Origin: Flavicella sp963932955
Lineage (GTDB): Bacteria > Bacteroidota > Bacteroidia > Flavobacteriales > Flavobacteriaceae
Direction of reading: 5' to 3'
Assembly (NCBI GenBank): GCA_963932955.1
Contig: CAWVRK010000026.1
Span: 1-17,844 of the forward strand
Length of the DNA: 17,844 nucleotides
Each line of letters opens with the position of its first letter. Within the stretch, counting starts at the first letter, position 1. The notes under the pieces were generated by a model, which worked only from the letters and a program-made list of their open reading frames with translations, was not told the origin of the DNA and ran no database searches. The position numbers and the translations under genes are program-made. Below, piece by piece: positions 7,167 to 13,935 of the stretch.

Positions 7167-7409
7167 CTACAAGCTGCGGTGTGTGCCATCGCAATAAGGT
7201 GGGTTTTTGGTTTGTTTGCACATACACAAGTGCTGCGTGCCACTTCGCTCCGGTTGAAAAACCAAAGATTTCATCCCGGATCCCGATCTGTGTGCGCCGT
7301 CACACAGGGGTTGGCTTTTGGAAAGACCACAAGAACACCAGGCGTAATTTTTGTCTTTTTCCAGTTCCATGGCTTTTGAAGCATTGCCGCAATTTTTTGG
7401 GAGTTCCAT
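7167..7409 (-). CDS. Double CDGSH-type iron-sulfur protein
   Basis: The small protein (80 residues from the ATG at 7409) contains two complete CDGSH cluster-binding motifs, C-x-C-x2-[ST]-x3-P-x-C-D-G-x-H. The first reads WCSCGLSKSQPLCDGAH and the second LCMCKQTKNPPYCDGTH. Each should supply three Cys and one His to a 2Fe-2S cluster, as in the mitoNEET/Miner2 family; prokaryotic two-motif members are monomeric fold equivalents of the eukaryotic dimer. Its physiological role is not known. The frame continues to a TTG at 7430 (87 residues). I prefer ATG 7409 because a near-consensus -7 element (7433-7440) would place transcription initiation at or beyond the TTG. It lies 53 bp downstream of mutS2 on the same strand and may also be read through from it. 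Confidence 0.93.
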   Translation of the reverse strand: MELPKNCGNASKAMELEKDKNYAWCSCGLSKSQPLCDGAHRSGSGMKSLVFQPERSGTQHLCMCKQTKNPPYCDGTHRSL

Positions 7410-7432
7410 ATGGGGTGTTTTAAAGTTCAAGG

Positions 7433-7440
7433 GAAAGATA
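7433..7440 (-). promoter_or_regulatory. Possible -7 element of the CDGSH gene
   Basis: The minus strand reads TATCTTTC, one mismatch from TAnnTTTG, 23 bases before the ATG at 7409. It lies within the 53-bp mutS2-CDGSH spacer. Confidence 0.3.
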
Positions 7441-7462
7441 CAAAAGCTCCCCCAAAAACAGC

Positions 7463-9682
7463 CTACTTTTTTGCTGCTACCACCAATTCAATTTGATCTA
7501 AAGTCGCTTGGGTGGTAAACATTCCATAATCGATGGTGGCTTTGTTTTTTTCAATCTTGTCAATGATTCCGCACGCTTTTCCATCGATCAGCCGTACTTT
7601 GTCCTTTACTTTGAACAGGTAGGCCGCCTTTTCTTTGGCAACTTTTTCGGCTTTGCGCACCTTTTCTTTTCGAACCTCTGCCACCTGTACTAGAATTTCC
7701 TTTTCAATTTTTTGAAGAGACTGTTTCTTTTCTTTTTCTTTCTTAAGTTCGTTTTTTGTCTTTTTTAGAGGGTTCTTTTTGGGTGTTTTCTCTTGACTTG
7801 CAGTGGCTTTTGTATGTTTGGTTTTTTCGATCAAAACCCATTTGTGAAATGCCGCAAAAAGTTCTTTTTTGTTGTTTGTTTGTAAGTATTTGTGGAGCAA
7901 TTCATTTGTTTTGCGTCCAAAAGTGAGCATTTTTTGATTGCTGTCGTACAATTCTTGAAAGCTTTTGAGTTTTTCGAGTACTTTGCGCTCTTTCTCCGAT
8001 AGGTTTTGTGTTTGTTCTTTTGCTTTTTCTTGTTCCGCTTCCAAAACTTTAGAATTGCGTTGCAGGAGATTTCGTTCTTTTTGAAGTTTGGAAATCGTTT
8101 TGTCCAAACGTATTTTTTCTCCTTCTACTTTCTTTTTGGCGCGGTTTATCAAGCCAAAGGGGATGCCGTTTTTTTGAGCGACCTCAAAAGTAAAGGAGCT
8201 ACCGGCTTGTCCGATGTGGAGTTGAAACAAGGGGCTCAAAGTTTTTTCGTCGAATTGCATGTTGGCATTGCTGACATTTTCCAGTTCGTCAGCCAACACT
8301 TTTAGATTGGAGTAATGGGTGGTAATGACCCCAAAGGCTTTTTTGTGGTAAAACTCTTCCAAAAATATTTCTGCCAAGGCTCCGCCCAGTTCAGGATCAC
8401 TTCCCGTTCCAAATTCATCGATTAGAAAAAGCGTATGCTCATTGCAACGCTTTAAAAATCCACGCATGTTTTTAAGACGGTAGCTATAAGTGCTCAGTTG
8501 GTTTTCGATGGATTGGTTGTCGCCAATATCCGTTAAGATGGTGTTAAAGAAATAAGTTTCACTCTTTTCATCTACTGGAATTAGCAGGCCACTTTGCAGC
8601 ATGACCTGAAGCAAACCAATTGTTTTTAAGGTGATGCTTTTTCCCCCTGCATTGGGTCCTGAAATGACAATGATTTGCTGTGCTTCGTGAAGGGACAAGG
8701 TCTGTGGAATGACAGGCATTTCCGTCCCTTTGTTTTTTTGCAGCAAGATGGGGTGGTATGCATTTTTGAAATAGATTTTTTTGCTGTTTGAAAAGGCGGG
8801 CAACAAAGCGTTGGTCTCAAGTGCGTATTTGGCTTTGGCTCCGACACAATCCAATTGGGTCAAATACGTTTGGTATGTGTCAAACAATGGAAAAAATGGA
8901 CGAATCCATTCGGTCAATTCTTTGAGCAATCGGTTGATTTCTTTTTGTTCGTCTTGTTCGAGGTTTTGCAATTCTCGGTGCAATTCCAAAGTTGCTTGGG
9001 GGGCAATAAAGGCAATGCTGCCGGTTTTGGAACTGCCCAAAAGGCTCCCTTTTACCTTGCGGCGATACATGGCCTGTACTGCCAGTACACGTTGGTTTTC
9101 GACGACCGATTCTCGAATGTCATCCAGAAATCCAGCTTTGTCGTATTTGCTCATTTCTCGCGAAAAGGAGTTGCTCACTTTTGAGCGAACTTTGTGCATT
9201 TCCTTGCGAATGTCTTTCAGGTATGCCGAGGCGTTGTCTGCCACTTCTCCATAGGGAGTGATGATTCTTTGGATCTCGTGAATGACCGTCGTGCTGTGTT
9301 CTATGGGTTCCGATTCCCTGTGCAAAGTCGGGTAGTAGTCCTTGAATTTTTTAAAAAACAACAAGAGGGTATTCACAGTTTCCGAATTGCTGGAGATTTT
9401 TAAAAAAGAAGCCGTCTCCAAACAGCTGTTTTGTATTTTTAGCAAATGGATTTCTGCAGTTAGATCCTCAAAATCATGGTTGGGAATCCGGTTTTCACTG
9501 ATAAAAGAAGTCGTGTACTCGTGCACTTGTTGCAGTTCTTTTAGCAAATCCGGTTTGTTGGAAATCGGTTGGATTTTTTTCACTTTTTGCCTTCCCAGAT
9601 CAGAAATACAAAACGTTTCAACAGATTCTAAGATGCTGTTGAATTCGAGGTCATCCCGTGTTTTTTTTGAAATAAATCCCAT
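7463..9682 (-). CDS. mutS2: MutS2-like DNA-binding ATPase lacking a Smr domain
   Basis: The 739-residue protein belongs to the MutS family. Residues 1-300 are the clamp/lever region, with a helical region at about 140-260. The ATPase core follows: Walker A GPNAGGKS (342-349), TDIGDNQSIENQLSTYS (384-400), Walker B LFLIDEFGTGSDP (418-430) and the ATPase motif TTHYSNLK (454-461). There is no mismatch-recognition domain I (no F-x-E), which places it with MutS2 rather than MutS1. Known MutS2 proteins act in recombination control or on stalled and collided ribosomes. After the ATPase come a coiled coil (about 500-600) and a very Lys-rich stretch (about 630-690). The C-terminal domain (about 690-735, KVRLIDGKACGIIDKIEKNK) resembles a small beta-barrel. 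The Smr nuclease domain found at the C-terminus of Bacillus MutS2 is absent. It is divergent from ung, 67 bp away. Confidence 0.93.
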   Translation of the reverse strand: MGFISKKTRDDLEFNSILESVETFCISDLGRQKVKKIQPISNKPDLLKELQQVHEYTTSFISENRIPNHDFEDLTAEIHLLKIQNSCLETASFLKISSNSETVNTLLLFFKKFKDYYPTLHRESEPIEHSTTVIHEIQRIITPYGEVADNASAYLKDIRKEMHKVRSKVSNSFSREMSKYDKAGFLDDIRESVVENQRVLAVQAMYRRKVKGSLLGSSKTGSIAFIAPQATLELHRELQNLEQDEQKEINRLLKELTEWIRPFFPLFDTYQTYLTQLDCVGAKAKYALETNALLPAFSNSKKIYFKNAYHPILLQKNKGTEMPVIPQTLSLHEAQQIIVISGPNAGGKSITLKTIGLLQVMLQSGLLIPVDEKSETYFFNTILTDIGDNQSIENQLSTYSYRLKNMRGFLKRCNEHTLFLIDEFGTGSDPELGGALAEIFLEEFYHKKAFGVITTHYSNLKVLADELENVSNANMQFDEKTLSPLFQLHIGQAGSSFTFEVAQKNGIPFGLINRAKKKVEGEKIRLDKTISKLQKERNLLQRNSKVLEAEQEKAKEQTQNLSEKERKVLEKLKSFQELYDSNQKMLTFGRKTNELLHKYLQTNNKKELFAAFHKWVLIEKTKHTKATASQEKTPKKNPLKKTKNELKKEKEKKQSLQKIEKEILVQVAEVRKEKVRKAEKVAKEKAAYLFKVKDKVRLIDGKACGIIDKIEKNKATIDYGMFTTQATLDQIELVVAAKK

Positions 9683-9715
9683 TGAAATTCGTAATTTTAG
9701 GGCACTGAAATAAAA

Positions 9716-9732
9716 TAGGTTTCAGGAACCTA
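9716..9732. repeat. 17-bp inverted repeat in the mutS2/ung divergent promoter region
   Basis: TAGGTT (9716-9721) and AACCTA (9727-9732) are perfect inverted arms around TCAGG. The element lies just downstream of the mutS2 -7 element (9734-9741) and overlaps TAGGTTTC (9716-9723), the best candidate -7 element for ung. It could act as an operator for both genes or form a hairpin in the mutS2 leader. This is inferred from position only. Confidence 0.55.
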
Positions 9733-9733
9733 G

Positions 9734-9741
9734 CAAAAGTA
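9734..9741 (-). promoter_or_regulatory. Predicted -7 promoter element of mutS2
   Basis: The minus strand reads TACTTTTG, an exact TAnnTTTG match, 51 bases before the mutS2 ATG. The sequence around and after it resembles the thiolase promoter at 15204-15211. Confidence 0.5.
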
Positions 9742-9749
9742 AACAATTT

Positions 9750-10418
9750 ATGACGGAATTAAGGAATGCCGAAGGTTGGAATCAACGTTTGCAAGTCGAA
9801 TTTGAGAAAGCCTATTTCAAAGACTTGTCTGATTTTGTCACAAGAGAATACACACGAGGAATTTGTTATCCAGAGCGCGACGCTGTTTTTGCTGCTTTTG
9901 AGGCTTGCCCCTTTGAGGAAGTGAAGGTCGTGCTTATCGGTCAGGATCCTTACCACGGAAAAGGGCAAGCCAATGGCTTGTGTTTTTCCGTGGCAGAGGG
10001 GGTTAAATTTCCGCCTTCGCTGGTCAATATTTTCAAGGAGTTGGAAGCCGATTTGCAAAAGCCAGTTCCCGATTCTGGGGATTTGATGCGTTGGGCAAAA
10101 CAAGGAGTCTTGTTGTTAAATGCCACTTTGACCGTCCGAGCCCATGCTGCAGGTTCCCATCAGAAGAAAGGTTGGGAACAGTTTACAGATGCGGTCATTC
10201 AATGCCTTTCTAAAGAAAAAGAAGGCTTGGTATTTTTACTATGGGGAGGTTTTGCACAAAAGAAAGGAGCTAAAATTGACGCCAAAAGGCACCATTTGCT
10301 CAGCAGTGGCCATCCATCGCCTTTGAGTGCTAATCGCGGGTATTGGTTTGGAAATCGACACTTTAGCAAGACCAATGCGCTTTTGGAGAAAAGCGGGCAA
10401 CAAAAGATTGATTGGTGA
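9750..10418 (+). CDS. ung: Uracil-DNA glycosylase (family 1)
   Basis: Ung removes uracil from DNA after cytosine deamination or dUTP incorporation and starts base-excision repair. The 222-residue product contains the water-activating motif GQDPYHG (64-70, catalytic Asp66), LLLNATLTVRAHAAGSH (121-137), the uracil-recognition strand VFLLWGGFAQKK (161-172), and the DNA-intercalating HPSPLSA (188-194, catalytic His188) with GYWFGNRHFSKTN (197-209). All family-1 motifs are intact and length is normal. The ATG at 9750 follows a 67-bp divergent region shared with mutS2. Its stop codon lies 2 bp from the stop codon of the convergent SUI1 gene, so the transcripts of the two genes probably overlap. Confidence 0.97.
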   Translation: MTELRNAEGWNQRLQVEFEKAYFKDLSDFVTREYTRGICYPERDAVFAAFEACPFEEVKVVLIGQDPYHGKGQANGLCFSVAEGVKFPPSLVNIFKELEADLQKPVPDSGDLMRWAKQGVLLLNATLTVRAHAAGSHQKKGWEQFTDAVIQCLSKEKEGLVFLLWGGFAQKKGAKIDAKRHHLLSSGHPSPLSANRGYWFGNRHFSKTNALLEKSGQQKIDW

Positions 10419-10420
10419 TT

Positions 10421-10771
10421 TTAGCCGCCAACACGTTTGACACGGTAGCCTTCTTTTTTTAGCAGTGTGATGATTTTATCACGGTAGTTTCCTTGGATCA
10501 GAATTTCGCCGTCTTTGACAGACCCTCCGACACCGCATTTTGTTTTGATTTTTTTGCCCAAACTTTTGAGGTCTTCCGCCGTTCCGACAAATCCTTTGAG
10601 AACGGTCACTGTTTTTCCGCCACGTCCTTTGTTGGAAAACAAGGCTTCCAATTGCTGTTCTTGGGGTGCCAAGGTTTCCAAAGTGTCTTCCGATTCCATT
10701 TCAAAGGCCTCGTTGGTAGAAAACACAAAACCGCCTAAGTCGGACAGGTCTGAAAGTTTCTTTTTTGCCAT
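10421..10771 (-). CDS. yciH: SUI1/eIF1-type translation factor (YciH family)
   Basis: The 116-residue protein ends in a full SUI1 domain (about 47-116), with GRGGKTVTVLKGF, then KIKTKCGVGGSVKDGEILIQ and the family ending DKIITLLKKEGYRVK. The SUI1 fold is shared with eIF1. In bacteria YciH has been linked to fidelity of initiation-complex formation, but it is not essential in E. coli. Residues 1-46 are acidic and probably disordered apart from the basic start MAKKK. It is the last gene of a five-gene minus-strand cluster, 4 bp after the small membrane protein, and converges on ung with a 2-bp gap. Confidence 0.93.
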   Translation of the reverse strand: MAKKKLSDLSDLGGFVFSTNEAFEMESEDTLETLAPQEQQLEALFSNKGRGGKTVTVLKGFVGTAEDLKSLGKKIKTKCGVGGSVKDGEILIQGNYRDKIITLLKKEGYRVKRVGG

Positions 10772-10775
10772 TTTT

Positions 10776-10958
10776 TTATGATTGTGTTGATGTGCGTTTT
10801 ATTTTTTTCCAAATAAAGACCAACATGGCTACAGATTCAAGCGTCAGTCCGATGGCCACGACAAGTGTCCCTTCCTCTTTTTCAAAAACAAGGAGTCCGG
10901 AACCGACAAGTACCCATGCCATTCCAAGCATAGCGATTTTCAAGCTGTTTTTGTACAT
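10776..10958 (-). CDS. Small two-helix membrane protein
   Basis: The 60-residue product has a basic N-terminus (MYKNSLKIAM), a first hydrophobic helix (about 8-24), a short charged turn (FEKEEGT), a second helix (about 32-49) and a basic tail (KKIKR). Both ends are therefore predicted to be cytoplasmic. I chose the ATG at 10958: it lies one base after the stop codon of the oxygenase (TAA-T-ATG), as expected for translational coupling, whereas the longer frame would start at TTG 10976. It is followed 4 bp later by the SUI1 gene. I do not recognise a named family. Its place in a compact operon supports a real gene. Confidence 0.75.
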   Translation of the reverse strand: MYKNSLKIAMLGMAWVLVGSGLLVFEKEEGTLVVAIGLTLESVAMLVFIWKKIKRTSTQS

Positions 10959-10959
10959 A

Positions 10960-11907
10960 TTAGCTGAGGAGTCCAAGTTCGCGCAGGCGTTCCATCAAAA
11001 ACGCGCCTGCAGTGGTGTCTTTGTACAATTTTGGATGTTTTTTGTCGATGCACTGTGGGAGGCAATCCAGTTTCATGTCCATGATGGGGTGCATGAAAAA
11101 AGGAATGGAATAACGTGAGTGTCCCCACAATTCTTCAGGCGGATTGGTGACTCGGTGTATTGTTGATTTCAATCGGTTGTTGCTGAGCCTCGAGAGCATG
11201 TCCCCGACATTGATCATCAGTTCGTCCGGTGCGGCGATGGCATCAATCCAGTCGCCATGAACGTTTTGAACTTGCAATCCCTTGCCTTGTGCTCCCATCA
11301 ACAAGGTGATTAAATTGATGTCTCCATGGGCAGCTGCTCTTTCGGCGCCCTTGGGTTTGTCTTGAATGGGTGGGTAGTGAATGGGTCTCAATATGCTGTT
11401 GCCATTTTGGATAAAGGGGTCAAAGTAGAACTCGTCCAAGTTCAAGTACAAAGCGAGAGCTCGGAGTACATAGCTGGCTGTTTTTTCGAGCAGTTGAAAG
11501 CTTGTTTTTCCTGCTTCATTGAATTGTGGCAATTCTTTTACCAAGACATTTTCAGGGTAGGTTTCTTTCAATTTGGAATTGTTTTCTACATACTGCCCAA
11601 AATGCCAAAATTCTTTGAGGTCTGCCTCTTTTTTGCCTTTGGCACTTTCCTTTCCAAACGAGGTATAACCTCTTTGTCCTCCCAGTCCTTTTATCTCATA
11701 GGTTTTTTTTAGGTCTTCTGGCAGGTCAAAAAAGTTTTTGATTTCTGTGTAGAGTTCGTCTGTCACTTCTTTTGTCAAGAAATGTCCTTTGAGGGCGACG
11801 AAGCCAATTTCCTCAAAAGCGGTGCCGATATTTTTGCTGAATTGTTCTTTTTTATCGGGGTCTCCTGATAGAAAATCTCGAAGATCGACACTGGGAATGT
11901 GGTTCAT
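10960..11907 (-). CDS. 2-oxoglutarate/Fe(II)-dependent oxygenase (isopenicillin N synthase-like)
   Basis: The 315-residue protein has the DIOX_N region (3-100, including IPSVDLRDF and EEIGFVALKGHFL) followed by the jelly-roll oxygenase domain. The iron ligands are visible as HGDIN (His194, Asp196) and STIHRV (His251). The 2-oxoglutarate-binding R-x-S is RYS (Arg265, Ser267). Family members hydroxylate, desaturate or cyclise small molecules; IPNS itself does not use 2-oxoglutarate. The substrate cannot be inferred here. There is no secondary-metabolite cluster nearby, so beta-lactam synthesis is unlikely. It starts 5 bp after the DUF6048-like gene and its stop is one base from the start of the small membrane protein, so it sits inside the operon. 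Cytoplasmic, with no signal peptide. Confidence 0.9.
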   Translation of the reverse strand: MNHIPSVDLRDFLSGDPDKKEQFSKNIGTAFEEIGFVALKGHFLTKEVTDELYTEIKNFFDLPEDLKKTYEIKGLGGQRGYTSFGKESAKGKKEADLKEFWHFGQYVENNSKLKETYPENVLVKELPQFNEAGKTSFQLLEKTASYVLRALALYLNLDEFYFDPFIQNGNSILRPIHYPPIQDKPKGAERAAAHGDINLITLLMGAQGKGLQVQNVHGDWIDAIAAPDELMINVGDMLSRLSNNRLKSTIHRVTNPPEELWGHSRYSIPFFMHPIMDMKLDCLPQCIDKKHPKLYKDTTAGAFLMERLRELGLLS

Positions 11908-11912
11908 AAGCC

Positions 11913-12632
11913 TTATTTTTTATAGAGAGGAATTCGGTAGCTGAGGGTGTAGTTAAAGCTGACACTTGAATTGGTCGCATAGACCTTGTTGAACCCTGGT
12001 ACGTATAAGTTTTCAAAATTGTCAGGCGTATCAATGCTTAGCAATTTGCTAATATTGACTGCCAAGCCGAGGTAGAGGTTTTTAAAAGTTTCCACTTTCA
12101 TGCCCAGTACCAGGGAGACCCAATGGGCGTTTTGATCTTCAAATTTCCGATTGGGTTGTTCGGTAGCGGGATCAAAATAGGCAGATGAGGTGCCGTCGAT
12201 GGCAACCCCTTTTTGAAAGACCGTGTATTGGTTGAGGGTTTGAGAAAAACGACTGAATCCATACCGAAATCCATAGTACAATTCGTTGTCCATTTCCAAC
12301 CAATTTTTAAAGGCATTGCGGTTGATTCCGACGGTTAGGTAACTGCCTTTGGTGAAAAACTGGTAGCGATCCTCCTCGGACGTTTTCTCGACATGCCCCA
12401 ATTCTGCAGCGATGTATAAGTTGGGGCGCAGACGGTAATCAGCTACGATTTCAAATCCTTTGTAGTCTACATCTCTGGCAGCGATGATGGGTTTGCTGAG
12501 GTCCACTCCAACCCGCAAGCCGTAATTTTTTTTGTAAACAAGGCTGTCGTTTTGTTCTAAAGGCTTGTTTTCTTGAGCTTGGGCAAAAAAAGCAAGCAAG
12601 AAAAGACAGCAGCTAATGGTATATTTTGACAT
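11913..12632 (-). CDS. DUF6048-like exported protein, probable outer-membrane beta-barrel
   Basis: From the ATG at 12632 the product has 239 residues with a clear signal peptide (MSKYTISCCLFLLAFFAQAQ, cleavage after AQA). The mature part has alternating hydrophobic and aromatic strands, for example YGLRVGVDLSKPI, YKGFEIVADYRLRPNLYIAAELG and WVSLVLGMKV. It ends in strands with aromatic and hydrophobic residues (VSFNYTLSYRIPLY), which fits a small outer-membrane barrel. The frame could begin 45 bases earlier, but only ATG 12632 gives a proper signal peptide. This start overlaps the end of the DUF6452-like gene by 20 bases. I assign the DUF6048 name from memory of the Bacteroidota gene pair; the molecular function is unknown. 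Confidence 0.8.
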   Translation of the reverse strand: MSKYTISCCLFLLAFFAQAQENKPLEQNDSLVYKKNYGLRVGVDLSKPIIAARDVDYKGFEIVADYRLRPNLYIAAELGHVEKTSEEDRYQFFTKGSYLTVGINRNAFKNWLEMDNELYYGFRYGFSRFSQTLNQYTVFQKGVAIDGTSSAYFDPATEQPNRKFEDQNAHWVSLVLGMKVETFKNLYLGLAVNISKLLSIDTPDNFENLYVPGFNKVYATNSSVSFNYTLSYRIPLYKK

Positions 12633-13062
12633 GTGCGGCAGTTTCATTTTCGATAGTTGCATTGCTGATTTCGGCACTTTGTATCCAATTGTTGGATTGG
12701 GATTCGAGTGCTACATTTTTAAAAATGGCGATGTATCCACAGGGTCTTGAGATAAAAACATCTTCCCGGACATAGGTGAATTTGAGTTCGTCTACAATAT
12801 TTGTTGTTGAAAATTTGTAGGTGGTCTGTTTGTTTGAGGTGTCTAATGGGAGGGCGATAGAATCTAAGACTGCCAGAGGGTATATGGTGTCTTTGCCTTC
12901 TGCCCAAACGATGAGGGGAACTTCTTTGAGGGTTTCAGGGTCTTCTTTGTCGTAAAAGCGAATCAGCAATTTTGGGCTGGTGTTTTCCGCGCAAAAGTCA
13001 TCGTTTTCACAGGCGCTTAGTGCGAAGCAAAAAAAACCCAAAGCGAGAAAGTAGTTTTTCAT
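12613..13062 (-). CDS. DUF6452-like lipoprotein
   Basis: The 149-residue product starts MKNYFLALGFFCFALSAC, a signal peptide ending in a lipobox (LSAC, Cys18), so it should be lipid-anchored. The mature part opens ENDDFCAENTSPKLLIRFYD. It has two further Cys residues (in DDFC and SRPCGY) that could form a disulfide, and it looks like a small beta-sandwich. I chose ATG 13062: the frame extends to a TTG at 13095, but that codon lies inside the predicted -7 element and would spoil the signal peptide. It is the first gene of the cluster running to SUI1 and overlaps the DUF6048-like gene by 20 bases. The two are neighbours in other Bacteroidota as I remember; function unknown. Confidence 0.82.
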   Translation of the reverse strand: MKNYFLALGFFCFALSACENDDFCAENTSPKLLIRFYDKEDPETLKEVPLIVWAEGKDTIYPLAVLDSIALPLDTSNKQTTYKFSTTNIVDELKFTYVREDVFISRPCGYIAIFKNVALESQSNNWIQSAEISNATIENETAAHVKIYH

Positions 13063-13092
13063 AGTCGGTGGCTGTAAGTGCGATTTAATTGT

Positions 13093-13100
13093 CAAAGATA
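13093..13100 (-). promoter_or_regulatory. Predicted -7 promoter element of the DUF6452-to-SUI1 operon
   Basis: The minus strand reads TATCTTTG, an exact TAnnTTTG match, ending 30 bases before the ATG at 13062. It separates this operon from the NlpC/P60 gene upstream. Confidence 0.55.
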
Positions 13101-13164
13101 CTAAAGAAATAAGAAGTTTTGGAGACTATTTTCTGTGTTTCCCGAAGGGTTTTATTGCAGTGTG

Positions 13165-13935
13165 TCAGATGATTTTTTTGATGACTCTCAGTTTGTGTGT
13201 GTGTCTTTTGCTGTCCACGTTGTAAATGCCGCTGTGGTCCAAGCGGTCGATGCGTACTTTTCCGTGTGCGTGGATGATGTAATTGTCTTTCATGATGATG
13301 CCCACATGGGTGATGACACCTTCTTGGTTGTCAAAAAATGCCAAGTCACCAGGCTCACTTTCTTCAATAAAGCTCAAGGTTTCTCCCTGGGTAGCTTGTT
13401 GGGAAGCATCTCTCAGGAGTGCGTATCCGTTGAGTTTGTAAACCATTTGTGTAAATCCTGAGCAATCGATCCCGAAAGGGGTTTTTCCTCCCCACAAGTA
13501 GGGCGTGTTTAAAAACAAAAAGGCAGTGTTGAGGAGCTGTGTTTTCGGATGCTGACCTTCCACATGCGATCCCTCGTATTGGTATTTCGAGGCTCCGATG
13601 GAAAGGGCAGCATCTTTGAAATTCGGCAAGGGTGCACCCAAGGTGATGAGCGACAAGACGCCAGCACTGTCGGTGATGTAATCGACCAAATTTCCTGCGA
13701 GCACGGGTTGTTGTTTGTCCAAATCTGAGTAGTCTTCTTTGGAAATGGCAAGGTATTGTTTGTTGTCAATCCAGCCTTCGTACTTGTCAAAAGCTAGGCG
13801 TATCTTGCTCCATTCTTTGCGAGTCTCGAGTACTTTGAAATGTTCTCCAAAGACGATTTGAGAAACGAGCTCTACTTTGTTTGAGGGTTCACTTCTCAAA
13901 GGAACAATGCTCAAATTACAAATTCCGTAATCCAT
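13165..13935 (-). CDS. SH3/NlpC-P60 family cysteine peptidase
   Basis: The 256-residue protein has an N-terminal SH3b-like region (1-65, with VPLRSEPSNK and EGWIDNKQYL) and a C-terminal NlpC/P60 domain (about 130-256). The catalytic set is visible as GIDCSGF (Cys158), ITHVGI (His210) and IIHAHG (His222, third polar position). Family members cut D-glutamyl-diamino acid bonds in peptidoglycan peptides. No signal peptide or lipobox is present, so a cytoplasmic role in recycling imported muropeptides, as in YkfC-type enzymes, is more likely than cell-wall lysis. Its ATG shares one base with the thiolase stop (TGATG), so translation is coupled. A 102-bp gap with its own promoter precedes the next gene. 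Confidence 0.92.
   Translation of the reverse strand: MDYGICNLSIVPLRSEPSNKVELVSQIVFGEHFKVLETRKEWSKIRLAFDKYEGWIDNKQYLAISKEDYSDLDKQQPVLAGNLVDYITDSAGVLSLITLGAPLPNFKDAALSIGASKYQYEGSHVEGQHPKTQLLNTAFLFLNTPYLWGGKTPFGIDCSGFTQMVYKLNGYALLRDASQQATQGETLSFIEESEPGDLAFFDNQEGVITHVGIIMKDNYIIHAHGKVRIDRLDHSGIYNVDSKRHTHKLRVIKKII

Noticed and set aside
7155..7423. Plus-strand frames of 74 and 80 codons opposite the CDGSH gene
   Set aside because: Both overlap the minus-strand gene, whose two complete CDGSH motifs leave no doubt about the coding strand.
10960..11907. Oxygenase as isopenicillin N synthase of a beta-lactam pathway
   Set aside because: Only the general Fe(II)/jelly-roll motifs are shared. There is no ACV synthetase or other pathway gene nearby, and the neighbours are housekeeping genes.
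13130..13164. Small CCC-TTC-GGG hairpin after the NlpC/P60 gene as a terminator
   Set aside because: The stem is only 2-3 bp and no T-run follows on the minus strand.
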